DNA of 64,000 nt from Kutzneria sp. CA-103260 (GCF_018263855.1 NZ_CP073318.1:868001-932000); one strand, 5' to 3'. Shown: positions 33,887 through 43,103, counted from the first letter of the stretch. Notes: generated by a model not told the origin, from the sequence alone. A program made the numbers and translations.

Positions 33887-34322
33887 TAGTACCTCATGTC
33901 GATGGACTTCGAAACGGATCTTGCACGATCAGCCCCGAGGGAAGGCGAAACGGGCAACCCGATTTACCGCGACCGCCGAACCGGGGGAAATCCCTCACCG
34001 CCGGGGACAACAAGACTGGATTGATCCTCCGAGGAAAGCTCAGCCCCCATGCGCGGCAGCTCAGTGGAGGTCCTGCCCGGCGGAAGGTTCTTCGCGGTGG
34101 TTCCCGATCGTGGCACGGGCCAACCCGCTGCCGCGGTCGAGTAGGTGCTGAACTGGCGTGGACAGCGACCACGTGGCGAACGCGGTGATACCCCAGTCGA
34201 CGGGGGACGCCCGGGCGATCAGGCAGATCCGCTCACGGATGACCAACACCTCGGATCGACAAGCCCACACACAGTTGAACCGCGGGGCCAGCCCGACCCA
34301 CCAGCGAGGATCAATTACCGGG
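33887..34322. other. Intergenic stretch with one IS630 fragment
   Basis: No intact gene found. The only recognisable content is the minus-strand IS630 piece at 34124-34243; the rest has no convincing start, Shine-Dalgarno or family match. Confidence 0.5.
34124..34243 (-). pseudogene. IS630 transposase fragment, inverted
   Basis: About 40 residues on the minus strand, RERICLIARASPVDWGITAF and ATWSLSTPVQHLLDRG, match the region just after the N-terminal helix-turn-helix of IS630 transposases. Opposite in orientation to the other two fragments, so the patch has been rearranged. Confidence 0.6.
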
Positions 34323-34715
34323 TCAACCCACCGAGCCGAGCCACCGGTCCGTGAACAGGCAGAACTCGTTGCCCTCGGGGTCGGTCAGCTCCACCCAGTC
34401 CGGGCGGCGAGCGGTGATGGTGGCCCCGAGGGAGGTGAGGCGGTCGAGCTCGGTGGGGTCGTCGGTGCGGAGGTCGAGGTGCATGCGGTTCTTGACGACC
34501 TTGGACTCGGGCACGAGCTGGAACCAGATGCGCGGGAAACCGGTCAGCAGGACGGTGGGATCGTCCTCGGGGGAGGTGATGCCCTGGACGCGCAGTTGGG
34601 CCAGGGCGGCCTCGTCGTACGGGGCGACGGCGTGGTCATCGAGGACGGCGGCCCAGAACCGGGCCAACGAGGCGGGATGGCGGCAGTCGACGACGAGGTC
34701 CTTGATGGCGGCCAT
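34323..34715 (-). CDS. VOC/glyoxalase-like protein
   Basis: 130 residues with the paired beta-alpha-beta-beta-beta pattern of VOC enzymes: KDLVVDCRHPASLARFWAAV at the start, RMHLDLRTDDPTELDRL in the middle and WVELTDPEGNEFCLFTDRW at the end. Substrate unknown. The ATG lies two bases after the amidohydrolase stop, so it is co-transcribed with it and perhaps with kstR. Confidence 0.8.
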   Translation of the reverse strand: MAAIKDLVVDCRHPASLARFWAAVLDDHAVAPYDEAALAQLRVQGITSPEDDPTVLLTGFPRIWFQLVPESKVVKNRMHLDLRTDDPTELDRLTSLGATITARRPDWVELTDPEGNEFCLFTDRWLGSVG

Positions 34716-34717
34716 GG

Positions 34718-35833
34718 TCAGCGGAACCTCTTTCCGTTGCGCCACACAGCTTTGATGCGGGAGGCCAGGTTGTCGACGGCGAGGTCGTCGCCGTCGAGCA
34801 GAACGAGGTCGGCCCGTTTGCCGACGGCGATCTCGCCGCGGTCGTCGAGTTGGAGCAGCTGGGCGGCGTTGAGGGTGGCGGCGCGCAGGGCGCCGACGGA
34901 GCCGAGGCCGGCCTGGGCCAGCAAGGTGATCTCGTTGAGGACGTTGGCATGCGGGGTGACGGGATTGTCGGAGCCCATGGCGATCGGCACGCCGGCCTCC
35001 AGCGCCAGCCGCACCGACCGCAGGTGCTCGGGGCTGCCCTTGGCGGAAAGCGTTGGCACGTAGTAGGTGTCGTGTTCGACCATGGCGGCCACGGCCGCTT
35101 CGTCGAGGTAGACGCCGTGCTCGATGCTGCGAGCCCCACAGCGGGCGGCGAGCTCGGCGCCGCGGGCCCCATGGGCGTGCACCATGACGTTTCGCCGTCG
35201 GCTGGCGGCTTCCGAGACCAGGGCCTGCATCTCCTCCGGAGTGAACTGCACGTCGTGCACGCCGGTGCCGGCGACGATGGAGCCGGTGATGGTGGCCTTG
35301 ATCCAGTCGGCCCCGGCCTGCACCATGCGGCGGACGGCGGCCCGCGCGCCGTCGGGGCCGTCGAACACGGGATTGGGCATGGACGGGTCGCTGTAGCCGT
35401 TGTACGGTCCGGTCGCCGGCGTCCAGTGATCGCCGATGCCGCCGGTGGTGCAGACCTGGCGCAGCGAGATGAGCAGCTGCGGCCCGTCGATCCAGCCCCG
35501 CTCCACGGCCAGTCGAAGCCCGGCGTCCGCGCCCCAGGCGTCGCGGACCGTGGTGACGCCGAGGCCCAGCAGCGTGCGGAGCACGGGCACCGCCGACAGG
35601 GGGCGAACGGAGCGGGGCAGGTCGATCGAGTCGTTGCCCAGGGCCTGGGTGAGGGCGACGTGGGTGTGGCAGTCGATGAAGCCGGGGACCAACAGCGTTC
35701 CCCGACAGTCCACCGTCTCGTCGGCCTGGGTCCCCGACCCGATGACGTCCCCGTCGATCAGCACGTCGTCGTGCACGATCTCGCCGGCGGCGACGTCAAG
35801 GAAGGCGGCGGAGCGGAGCAGCGTGCGCGTCAC
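34718..35833 (-). CDS. Amidohydrolase-family protein
   Basis: 371 residues. Metal ligands are visible as DCHTH, MVHAHGARG, IEHGVYLD and MGSDNPVTPHANV; a Lys in ADWIKATITGS is a candidate carboxylated residue. Ends RADLVLLDGDDLAVDNLASR. Similar to imidazolonepropionase and prolidase-type hydrolases. It starts 22 bp after the kstR stop on the same strand and may be read with it; no role in steroid catabolism is known to me. Confidence 0.85.
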   Translation of the reverse strand: MTRTLLRSAAFLDVAAGEIVHDDVLIDGDVIGSGTQADETVDCRGTLLVPGFIDCHTHVALTQALGNDSIDLPRSVRPLSAVPVLRTLLGLGVTTVRDAWGADAGLRLAVERGWIDGPQLLISLRQVCTTGGIGDHWTPATGPYNGYSDPSMPNPVFDGPDGARAAVRRMVQAGADWIKATITGSIVAGTGVHDVQFTPEEMQALVSEAASRRRNVMVHAHGARGAELAARCGARSIEHGVYLDEAAVAAMVEHDTYYVPTLSAKGSPEHLRSVRLALEAGVPIAMGSDNPVTPHANVLNEITLLAQAGLGSVGALRAATLNAAQLLQLDDRGEIAVGKRADLVLLDGDDLAVDNLASRIKAVWRNGKRFR

Positions 35834-35855
35834 ATGACGAAGGCTAGCGGCCCGG

Positions 35856-36455
35856 TCAGTCGCGCATCAGTAGCCGAACCGTCAGCTCCAGACGGTTGGT
35901 CACGTCGGTCGCCGAGGCGCGCCGGGTCACCCAGGCGACCAGGTTGGACAGCCACACGTCGCCGATCACCCGGGCGATGGCCTTGTCCTCCTCGGAGGGC
36001 TCGTCCTTGCCCAGGGCCAGCGTGAACAGTTCCTCGAGCTGGTGGGCGACGTGGTCGACCTCGGTGGCCGCGGAGGTGTCGGCGAACATGAAGGCCCGGG
36101 TCATGGCCTCGGCCAGGTGCGGGTCCCGCTGCATGTTCCGGGTGATCCGGCTGAGCACGTGCAGCATGCGCTCTCCCCGCGTGTCGCCGGGGATGGGGGC
36201 CCGGCGCATCCGGTCCAGGGCCCGGTCCAGCTGCGCGCCCAGGCCGGAGACCAGCAGGTGGATCTTGGACGGGAAGTACCGGTACAGCGTGCCCAGCGCG
36301 ACGTCGGCCCGCTCGGCCACGGCCCGCATCTGCACGGCCTCGAAGCCGCCCTTGGAGGCCAGGGCGATCGTCGCGTCGATGATCCGCCGCCGCCGGTCCC
36401 GCTGGGCCGACGAGCCGAGTTCCTCCTCGGCGATCTGGCGTGGCGTCGCAGCCAT
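35856..36455 (-). CDS. kstR: TetR-family regulator KstR
   Basis: 199 residues, strongly resembling the cholesterol-catabolism repressor KstR: EEELGSSAQRDRRRRIIDAT, ASKGGFEAVQMRAVAERADV, ALGTLYRYFPSKIHLLVS and, late, VISDVWLSN-like VIGDVWLSNLVAWVTRRASA. KstR represses ring and side-chain genes and is released by a steroid acyl-CoA intermediate. The frame opens at 36488 with TTG, but the ATG at 36455 follows GGGGG and fits known KstR length. Divergent from fadE34, as in mycobacteria. A near-match to its own operator lies 43 bp upstream. Confidence 0.9.
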   Translation of the reverse strand: MAATPRQIAEEELGSSAQRDRRRRIIDATIALASKGGFEAVQMRAVAERADVALGTLYRYFPSKIHLLVSGLGAQLDRALDRMRRAPIPGDTRGERMLHVLSRITRNMQRDPHLAEAMTRAFMFADTSAATEVDHVAHQLEELFTLALGKDEPSEEDKAIARVIGDVWLSNLVAWVTRRASATDVTNRLELTVRLLMRD

Positions 36456-36498
36456 CAAGCCCCCTGCAGCACTCGTTGTCGCACTCAACTTACACGAT

Positions 36499-36512
36499 CG
36501 GAACGTGTTTCA
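36499..36512. promoter_or_regulatory. KstR-like box upstream of kstR
   Basis: CGGAACGTGTTTCA matches TnnAACnnGTTnnA except for the first base. Positioned for autoregulation. Confidence 0.55.
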
Positions 36513-36602
36513 TTTTCACGTTCTCGTGACGTCACCCACTCACCGGCCTGACTGGGACCCTCACCCGGACGCCCGTCGCCCGGCTGGAGCAGTCCAGTCA
36601 AC

Positions 36603-36616
36603 TGGAACACGTTCTA
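36603..36616. promoter_or_regulatory. KstR box upstream of fadE34
   Basis: TGGAACACGTTCTA matches TnnAACnnGTTnnA at every fixed base. It overlaps a TATTAT -10 (36615-36620) whose start point would be the A of the fadE34 ATG, giving a leaderless message directly blocked by the repressor. Confidence 0.75.
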
Positions 36617-36626
36617 TTATCGGCCG

Positions 36627-38588
36627 ATGTCGATGGTCATCGATGACGCTGGGCGACAGCTGCGCGACGCGGTGCTCAAGGCCGGCCCGAGCTGGCCGGA
36701 GCTGGCCGCGCTGGGCCTGTTCGGCCTGGCCCTGCCCGAGGAGGCCGGCGGCCTCGGCAACCCGGTCGCCGACCTGGCCGTCGCCGTCGAGGCGACCGCG
36801 GAGCTGTTGGCCGAAGGCCCGGTCCTGCCCACCCTCGCCGCCGCCGTCGCCCTGGCCAGAGTCCCCGACCACCCACTGGCCGCGAAGCTGTTGCCCGGTA
36901 TCGCCGACGGCAGCGTCTCCGTGGCGGTCCACTGTGGACCTCTTGCCCTGGGGGAAACCGGACCCATGCTGGTCAGGGACGGTGACGACTGGGCCCTGCA
37001 ACACGTCGTGATCGACCCCGCCGACCCGGTGGATCTCCACCGCCCGCTGGGCTTTCCGCGGGTGGGCACGATCACTGACGATCAGCGGCTGGGACCACTG
37101 CCGGTCGAGGACATCCTGGCCACGCTGGCCGCCGCCGAGGCGGCCGGCATCGCCGACTGGTGCCTGCGCACAGCCGTCGACTACGCCAAGATCCGCACCC
37201 AGTTCGACCAGCCCATCGGGGCTTTCCAGGCGGTGAAGCACCTGTGTGTGGAGATGCTGTGCCGGTCCGAGCGGGCCGCCGCCGTGGCCTGGGACGCGGC
37301 CCGCGCCTACGACCAGGAGCCGGCCGAGTTCCCACTGGCCGCGGCGACCGCCGCCGCGATCGCGATCGACGCCGCGGTGGCCAACGCCAAGGACTGCATC
37401 CAGGTGCTCGGCGGCATCGGCTTCACCTGGGAGCACGACGCCCACCGCTACCTGCGCCGCGCCGTCTCGACCCGCCAGCTCCTCGGCGGCACGGCCCGCT
37501 GGCGGCTGCGGGTCGCCGAGCTGGCCAAGGCCGGCCACCGGCGGACCCTCCGGCTCGACATCGACGCCGACCGCACCGACGTCCAACAGGCCGTCCGAGT
37601 CATCGCCGAAGCCGAGGACCAGCGGAAGCAGTTGGCGGACAGCGGGTTCCTGGCCCCGCACTGGCCCCGCCCGCACGGTCTCGACGCCGGCCCGACCGAG
37701 CAGCTGATCATCGACGAGGAGCTGGACAAGGCCGGCGTGGTCCGGCCGGACCTGGTGATCGGCTGGTGGGCGGTGCCGACGATCCTCGCCCACGGCACCG
37801 AGGCCCAGCGCGACCGGTTCGCCGGGCCGACGCTGCGTGGCGAGATCAGCTGGTGCCAGCTGTTCAGCGAGCCCGGCGCCGGCTCCGACCTGGCTTCGCT
37901 GCGCACCAGGGCGGAGCGGGTCGACGGCGGCTGGCGGCTCACCGGACAGAAGGTCTGGACCTCGCTGGCCGACGCGGCGGACTGGGCCATCTGCCTCGCC
38001 CGCACCAATCCTGACGTGCCCAAACACCGTGGCATCACGTACTTCCTGGTCGACATGCGCACCCCCGGCATCGACATCCGGCCGCTGCGGGAGATCACCG
38101 GCGAGGCCCGGTTCAACGAGGTGTTCCTGGACGGCGTGGTGGTGCCGGACGAGTGCGTGGTCGGCCCGGTCGACGGCGGCTGGAAGCTGGCCCGGACCAC
38201 TCTGGCCAACGAGCGGGTGGCGATGAGCCGCGGCTCGTCCATCGGCGAGGAAGTGGAACGCGTTCTGGCCGCCGTCGAGCCGTCGGAACGAGTCGGCGCG
38301 CTGGTCGCCGAGGGCCTGGCGCTGTCGGTGCTCGACCTGCGGTCCACGCTGCGCCGGCTGGCCGACCTGGACCCCGGCGCGGCCTCCAGCGTGCACAAGC
38401 TGGTCGGCGTCCGGCACCGGCAGAACGTGGCCGAGACGGCCCTGGATCTCGACGGGCCGCTGGGCGCGGTCACCGGCGGCCGCAGCCACGAGTTCCTGCT
38501 CACCCGGTGCCTGAGCATCGCCGGCGGCACCGAGCAGGTGCTGCTCACGCTGGCCGGAGAACGGCTGCTGGGCTTGCCCAGGGGCTGA
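36627..38588 (+). CDS. fadE34: Fused acyl-CoA dehydrogenase, FadE34/ChsE3-like
   Basis: 653 residues comprising two acyl-CoA dehydrogenase halves in tandem. The first half keeps AKIRTQFDQPIGAFQAVKHL and CIQVLGGIGFTWEHDAHRYL; the second keeps WCQLFSEPGAGSDLASLRTR, the GQKVWTSLADAADWAICLAR substrate loop and LSIAGGTEQVLLTLAGERLL. This one-chain dimer architecture and the position opposite kstR match mycobacterial FadE34 (ChsE3), which dehydrogenates the C5 side-chain steroid CoA ester. Length is slightly below the roughly 710 of M. tuberculosis. Under a KstR box. Confidence 0.85.
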   Translation: MSMVIDDAGRQLRDAVLKAGPSWPELAALGLFGLALPEEAGGLGNPVADLAVAVEATAELLAEGPVLPTLAAAVALARVPDHPLAAKLLPGIADGSVSVAVHCGPLALGETGPMLVRDGDDWALQHVVIDPADPVDLHRPLGFPRVGTITDDQRLGPLPVEDILATLAAAEAAGIADWCLRTAVDYAKIRTQFDQPIGAFQAVKHLCVEMLCRSERAAAVAWDAARAYDQEPAEFPLAAATAAAIAIDAAVANAKDCIQVLGGIGFTWEHDAHRYLRRAVSTRQLLGGTARWRLRVAELAKAGHRRTLRLDIDADRTDVQQAVRVIAEAEDQRKQLADSGFLAPHWPRPHGLDAGPTEQLIIDEELDKAGVVRPDLVIGWWAVPTILAHGTEAQRDRFAGPTLRGEISWCQLFSEPGAGSDLASLRTRAERVDGGWRLTGQKVWTSLADAADWAICLARTNPDVPKHRGITYFLVDMRTPGIDIRPLREITGEARFNEVFLDGVVVPDECVVGPVDGGWKLARTTLANERVAMSRGSSIGEEVERVLAAVEPSERVGALVAEGLALSVLDLRSTLRRLADLDPGAASSVHKLVGVRHRQNVAETALDLDGPLGAVTGGRSHEFLLTRCLSIAGGTEQVLLTLAGERLLGLPRG

Positions 38589-38602
38589 CACTGCGCTAGA
38601 AC

Positions 38603-38616
38603 TAGAACACGTTCCA
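38603..38616. promoter_or_regulatory. KstR box upstream of the fadE28-fadE29-chsH-ltp2 operon
   Basis: TAGAACACGTTCCA matches TnnAACnnGTTnnA at every fixed base, 15 bp after the fadE34 stop and 15 bp before the next start. Confidence 0.75.
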
Positions 38617-38631
38617 GTTTAGGGGGTGCGG

Positions 38632-39570
38632 GTGGACTTCACGCTCGACGACACGCGGGTCACCCTCCGCGAGGTGGCCGCCGACGTGTTCCGCGACGCC
38701 CCTGAGGCCGCCTGGTCCACGTTGGTCACGCCGGACATGGACGTGCTCAGCGCGATGGTCGTGCTGGCCGAGGCCGGCCGCGCCGCCGTGTCGCTGCCCG
38801 GCCTGGCCCTGGGCGTGCTGCCGCTGGCCCGGCACGGCATCGAGGTGCCGGAGGGCGCCCTGGTGACCGCCGCGCTGCACGAACCGTCCGATCCCATGAC
38901 GTCACGGCCGCGCACCACGGCACGTGGCGGTGTGGTCAACGGGGTGAAGATCGGGGTGCCGGATGCCGTTGCCACGCACCGGATCCTGGTGCCGGTGTCC
39001 ACCGACGAGGGTACCGCCGTCGCACTCGTCGACCCGGCCTCGCCCGGCGTCACGCCACATCCCGCCCCCACTTCCAGCGGCCACCCCGAGTTCAGCCTGC
39101 ACCTGGTCGACGTGCCGTACGAGCGGACCTTCGACGGGCTGACCGACCTGCACCGATTCGCCCTGGCCGGCGCCTGTGCCACCGCCGACGGCCTGCTGGC
39201 GGCGGTGTTGGAGCTGACCAGGAAGCACGTCGCGACCCGCGAGCAGTTCGGCCGGCCGCTGGCCACCTTCCAGGCCGTGGCCCAGCAGATCGCCGACGTC
39301 TACATCTCGGCCCGAACCCTGCACCTGGCCACCTGGTCCGCGTGCTGGCGGCTGTCCGAAGGGCTCGACGCCGAGTCCGATGTGGACATCGCCGCGCACT
39401 GGGTGGCCGAGGAACTGTTGCCGGCCATCAGGACCTGCCACCACCTGCACGGTGGCCTCGGCCTCGACGTCACCTACCCACTGCACCGCTACTACTCGCT
39501 CGCCAAGGACCTGGTGCGCTCGATCGGCGGCGCACGCCACCGTCTGGAGGCGCTGTGCACATCGAACTGA
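38632..39570 (+). CDS. fadE28: Acyl-CoA dehydrogenase subunit, FadE28/ChsE1-like
   Basis: 312 residues. C-terminal dehydrogenase features: TRKHVATREQFGRPLATFQA and CHHLHGGLGLDVTYPLHRYY. The N-terminal half is weakly conserved, as in FadE28, the partner that forms an alpha2-beta2 enzyme with FadE29 and dehydrogenates the propionyl side chain of the degraded sterol. GTG 38632 has AGGGGG five bases upstream; GTG 38626 is an alternative. Overlaps fadE29 by 16 bp. Confidence 0.85.
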   Translation: MDFTLDDTRVTLREVAADVFRDAPEAAWSTLVTPDMDVLSAMVVLAEAGRAAVSLPGLALGVLPLARHGIEVPEGALVTAALHEPSDPMTSRPRTTARGGVVNGVKIGVPDAVATHRILVPVSTDEGTAVALVDPASPGVTPHPAPTSSGHPEFSLHLVDVPYERTFDGLTDLHRFALAGACATADGLLAAVLELTRKHVATREQFGRPLATFQAVAQQIADVYISARTLHLATWSACWRLSEGLDAESDVDIAAHWVAEELLPAIRTCHHLHGGLGLDVTYPLHRYYSLAKDLVRSIGGARHRLEALCTSN

Positions 39571-40709
39571 CCGCCGCGCAACGGAAGCTCCGCGACGAGC
39601 TGCGCGCCTACTTCTCCGGCTTGTTGACGCCGGCCGAACGCGAGACAATGCTGACCGTCCGGCACGGCGAGATCTACCGGGACGTGGTCAAGCGCATGGG
39701 CCGCGACGGCTGGCTCGGTGTCGGCTGGCCGGTCGAGTACGGCGGCCGCGGCTTCGGCGAGATCGAGCAGCAGGTCTTCGTCAACGAGGCGGCACGGGCC
39801 GACGTGCCGCTGCCGTACGTGACGCTCCAGACCGTCGGCCCGACGCTGCAAGCGTTTGGCACCGACGAGCAGAAAGCCTTTTTCCTGCCCCGAATCCTGT
39901 CCGGCGACCTGCACTTCGCCATCGGCTACACCGAGCCCGGCGCGGGCACCGACCTGGCCTCGTTGCGCACCAGGGCGGTCCGCGACGGCGACCAGTACGT
40001 CGTCAACGGGCAGAAGATATTCACCACCGGCGCGCACGACGCCGACTTCGTGTGGCTGGCCTGCCGGACGGATCCGGCTGCGCCCAAGCACAAGGGCATC
40101 TCCATCCTGATCGTGGACACCGCCGACCCCGGGTTCTCGTGGACGCCGATCATCACCTGCGACGGCGCGCACCACGTGAACGCCAGCTACTACAACGATG
40201 TCCGGGTGCCGGCGAACCGGTTGGTGGGGGAGGAGAACGCCGGCTGGCGGCTGATCACCACGCAGCTCAACCATGAGCGGGTGATGCTCGGCCCGGCCGG
40301 GCGGATGGCCGCCTTGCACGACCGCGTGTACGACTGGGCGGCCAAGCACGACCTGCTGTCCCATGTGGACGTCGCCACCACACTGGCCCGGGTCCGGGCG
40401 GTCGTGCGGGTCAACGAGCTGCTGAACTGGCAGGTCGCCGGCTCCCGGTCGACCGGCATGGACCGGGTCGCGGACGCGTCGGCGACCAAGGTGTTCGCCT
40501 CCGGCCGGACCCAGACGATCACCGCCGAGCTGGAGGAGATCGTCGGCCGGCACGGCGACCCGGCCGACCGGGACACCGCGGACCTGGTGCGCTGGCTGGA
40601 CGTGCAGGCCAAGCGCAACCTGGTGCTGACCTTCGGAGGAGGCGTGGACGAGGTGCAGCGGGAACTGATCGCCACCGCCGGGCTCGGGCTGCCCCGGGTG
40701 CCGCGATGA
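39555..40709 (+). CDS. fadE29: Acyl-CoA dehydrogenase subunit, FadE29/ChsE2
   Basis: 384 residues, very close to mycobacterial FadE29 along its whole length: MGRDGWLGVGWPVEYGGRGF, FVNEAARADVPLPYVTLQTV, FAIGYTEPGAGTDLASLRTR, GQKIFTTGAHDAD and the tail NLVLTFGGGVDEVQRELIA. It supplies FAD and most of the active site of the FadE28-FadE29 heteromer acting on 3-oxo-chol-type propanoyl-CoA. The GTG start has GGAGG five bases upstream. Confidence 0.92.
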   Translation: MHIELTAAQRKLRDELRAYFSGLLTPAERETMLTVRHGEIYRDVVKRMGRDGWLGVGWPVEYGGRGFGEIEQQVFVNEAARADVPLPYVTLQTVGPTLQAFGTDEQKAFFLPRILSGDLHFAIGYTEPGAGTDLASLRTRAVRDGDQYVVNGQKIFTTGAHDADFVWLACRTDPAAPKHKGISILIVDTADPGFSWTPIITCDGAHHVNASYYNDVRVPANRLVGEENAGWRLITTQLNHERVMLGPAGRMAALHDRVYDWAAKHDLLSHVDVATTLARVRAVVRVNELLNWQVAGSRSTGMDRVADASATKVFASGRTQTITAELEEIVGRHGDPADRDTADLVRWLDVQAKRNLVLTFGGGVDEVQRELIATAGLGLPRVPR

Positions 40710-41578
40710 CCGGCGCCCAGGAGATTCTGGCCACCGCACGGGAACTGGCCGAGCAGGGCGAGTGCACGCCGCGGCTGGCCCGCGACCCGGTGAACGAGCC
40801 GATGATCAACAACTGGACCGAGGCACTCGGCGACGCCAACCCGTCGTACCCGGCTGTCGCGCCGCCGGCGATGATCCAGGTGTGGACCATGGGCGGCCTG
40901 CACCCGGGCCGCAGCGCGGACGACCCGCTGGGCCGGATGATCGACGTGCTCGACGCCGCCGGCTACACCTCCGTGGTCGCCACCAACAGCGAGCAGACCT
41001 ACCACCGGCTGCTGAAGCCGGGGGAGCGGCTGGCGGTGACCAGTCGGCTGGAGGACGTCGTCGGCCCCAAGCGGACCGGGCTGGGCGAGGGCTGGTTCGT
41101 CACCACCCGCAGCACCTGGTGGTCCGGCGACGAGCCGGTGGGCGAGATGATGTTCCGGGTGCTGAAGTTCAAGCCGAAGCCGGCGGCCGGCGTGTCGGTG
41201 CCGCCGATGGTCAGCCGGGACACCGAGTTCTTCTGGGCCGGCGCCAAGATCGGCGAGCTGCGGATCCAGAAGTGCTCGGCCTGCGGGGCATTGCGACATC
41301 CCCCGGGCCCGATGTGCCCGCGCTGCAACGCTTTGGGCCCGACGCACATCGTCTCAAGTGGACTCGGCGAGGTGTACAGCTACGTCGTGCACCACCATCC
41401 GCAGGTGCCGGGCAAGCGCACGCCGTTTGTCATCGCCCTGGTGGGGCTGGAGGAGGGCGTGCGGATGCTGGGCGAGCTGATGGACATCGACCCCGAACAG
41501 GTCAAGGTCGGGCTGCCGGTGCGGGTCCGGTTCGTGCCGTCCGGCGAGTTCACGCTGCCGGCCTGGGAGGTGCGATGA
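40706..41578 (+). CDS. chsH2: ChsH2: MaoC-like plus DUF35 two-domain protein
   Basis: 290 residues. The N-terminal hot-dog domain (about 1-165; TYHRLLKPGERLAVTSRLED) pairs with ChsH1 to form the steroid enoyl-CoA hydratase. The C-terminal DUF35 part has a zinc ribbon (CSACG and CPRC in KCSACGALRHPPGPMCPRC) and an OB fold that binds the aldolase Ltp2. Overlaps both neighbours by ATGA. Confidence 0.9.
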   Translation: MTGAQEILATARELAEQGECTPRLARDPVNEPMINNWTEALGDANPSYPAVAPPAMIQVWTMGGLHPGRSADDPLGRMIDVLDAAGYTSVVATNSEQTYHRLLKPGERLAVTSRLEDVVGPKRTGLGEGWFVTTRSTWWSGDEPVGEMMFRVLKFKPKPAAGVSVPPMVSRDTEFFWAGAKIGELRIQKCSACGALRHPPGPMCPRCNALGPTHIVSSGLGEVYSYVVHHHPQVPGKRTPFVIALVGLEEGVRMLGELMDIDPEQVKVGLPVRVRFVPSGEFTLPAWEVR

Positions 41579-41946
41579 CCCAGCTACCGGAGCTCACCAT
41601 CGACGTGACGCCCACGTTCGTGATCAGCACCGCGCTGGCCACCCGGGACTTCCAGGACGTGCACCACGACCGGGACAAGGCCGTGCAGCGGGGTTCCCAG
41701 GACATCTTCCTCAACATCCTCACCACCACCGGGCTGGTGCAGCGGTTCGTCACCGACTGGGCCGGGCCGGACGCCTTCGTCCGCAACGTGTCGATCAAGC
41801 TAGGCGTCCCCTGCTACGCCGGGGAGACGCTGACCCTCAGCGGGCATGTCACCGAGCAGCAGGGATCCGAGGCCACTGTCGCGGTCGTCGGCCGCAACAG
41901 CCTCGGCGACCACGTCACCGGCACGGTCCGGGTGGTGCTGCCATGA
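41575..41946 (+). CDS. chsH1: ChsH1: MaoC-like hydratase subunit
   Basis: 123 residues, single hot-dog domain with the hydratase motif TRDFQDVHHDRDKAVQRGSQ (Asp and His). Completes the ChsH1-ChsH2 hydratase that adds water to the propenoyl side chain. Real start is the ATG overlapping the chsH2 stop, although the frame is open far upstream. Confidence 0.9.
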   Translation: MTQLPELTIDVTPTFVISTALATRDFQDVHHDRDKAVQRGSQDIFLNILTTTGLVQRFVTDWAGPDAFVRNVSIKLGVPCYAGETLTLSGHVTEQQGSEATVAVVGRNSLGDHVTGTVRVVLP

Positions 41947-43103
41947 CCGCCGCGATCGTGGGCATCGGGGCCACCGAGTTCTCCAAGGACTCCGGCCGCA
42001 GCGAACTTCGCCTCGCGGCCGAGGCGTCCCTGGCGGCGCTGGCCGACGCCGGGCTCAAGCCGTCCGAAGTGGACGGTCTCGTGTCGTTCACCATGGACAG
42101 CAACGCCGAGATCGCCGTCGCGCGGGAACTCGGCGTGCCGGAGTTGACTTTCTTCAGCCGCATCAACTACGGCGGCGGCGCGGCCTGCGCGACCGTGCAG
42201 CAGGCGGCCATGGCCGTCACCAGCGGCATCGCCGAGGTCGTGATCTGCTATCGGGCCTTCAACGAGCGGTCCGGCCACCGGTTCGGCCAGTTCGCCACGG
42301 CCGCCGCCACCATGCCGACCTCGTCCGGGGTGGACAACAGCTGGTCGTATCCCATGGGTTTGGGCACGCCGGCCTCGACCGTGGCGATGGTCGCGCGGCG
42401 GTACATGCATGAATTCGGGGCCACCAGCGAGGATTTCGGCCGCGTCGCCGTGACCATGCGGGAACACGCCGCCACCAACCCGAAGGCGTGGTTCCACGGC
42501 CGGCCGATCACCCTGGCCGACCACCAGGCCTCGCGCTGGATCACCGAGCCGCTGCACCTGCTGGACTGCTGCCAGGAGAGCGACGGCGCCGTCGCCATCG
42601 TGGTGACCAGCCGCGAGCGGGCCCGGGACCTCGCCCAGCCGCCGGCCCTGATCTCCGCCGCCGCGCAGGGAAGTTCCGCCGACCAGTACGTGATGAGCAG
42701 CTACTACCGGGACGAGATGAGCCGGCTGCCGGAGATGGGCCTGGTCGGCCGGCAGCTGTGGCGGCAGGCCGGCTTCGGGCCGGACGAGATCGACGTCGCC
42801 GTGCTCTACGACCACTTCACCCCGTACGTGCTGATCCAGCTGGAGGAGCTGGGCTTCTGCGGCCGCGGCGAGGCCAAGGAGTTCATCGCCGACGGCCGCA
42901 TCGGCCTCACCGGCACCCTTCCACTGAATCCGCACGGCGGCCAGCTCGGCGAGGCCTACATTCACGGCATGAACGGCATCGCCGAGGCCACCCGGCAGAT
43001 CAGGGGCAGCTCCGTCAACCAGGTCCGGGGCGTGGACAACGTCGTGGTCACCGCCGGCACCGGCGTGCCCACCAGCGGCCTCGTGCTCACCCGGGACCGG
43101 TGA
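41943..43103 (+). CDS. ltp2: Ltp2: thiolase-fold retro-aldolase
   Basis: 386 residues, thiolase superfamily but used as an aldolase: with the ChsH2 DUF35 domain it releases propionyl-CoA and leaves the 17-keto steroid. Characteristic parts are FFSRINYGGGAACATVQQAA, ALYDHFTPYVLIQLEELGF-type segment with the Tyr residues and NPHGGQLGEAYIHGMNG. Last gene of the operon; the dispersed 24-nt repeat starts two bases after its stop. Confidence 0.92.
   Translation: MTAAIVGIGATEFSKDSGRSELRLAAEASLAALADAGLKPSEVDGLVSFTMDSNAEIAVARELGVPELTFFSRINYGGGAACATVQQAAMAVTSGIAEVVICYRAFNERSGHRFGQFATAAATMPTSSGVDNSWSYPMGLGTPASTVAMVARRYMHEFGATSEDFGRVAVTMREHAATNPKAWFHGRPITLADHQASRWITEPLHLLDCCQESDGAVAIVVTSRERARDLAQPPALISAAAQGSSADQYVMSSYYRDEMSRLPEMGLVGRQLWRQAGFGPDEIDVAVLYDHFTPYVLIQLEELGFCGRGEAKEFIADGRIGLTGTLPLNPHGGQLGEAYIHGMNGIAEATRQIRGSSVNQVRGVDNVVVTAGTGVPTSGLVLTRDR

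Noticed and set aside
34158..35063. 301-codon plus-strand frame over the VOC and amidohydrolase genes
   Set aside because: It is antisense to two genes with clear family motifs and has no motif of its own.
36616..38588. Frameshift or fusion error in the 653-residue acyl-CoA dehydrogenase
   Set aside because: The tandem two-half layout is normal for FadE34 orthologues and the frame is clean throughout.
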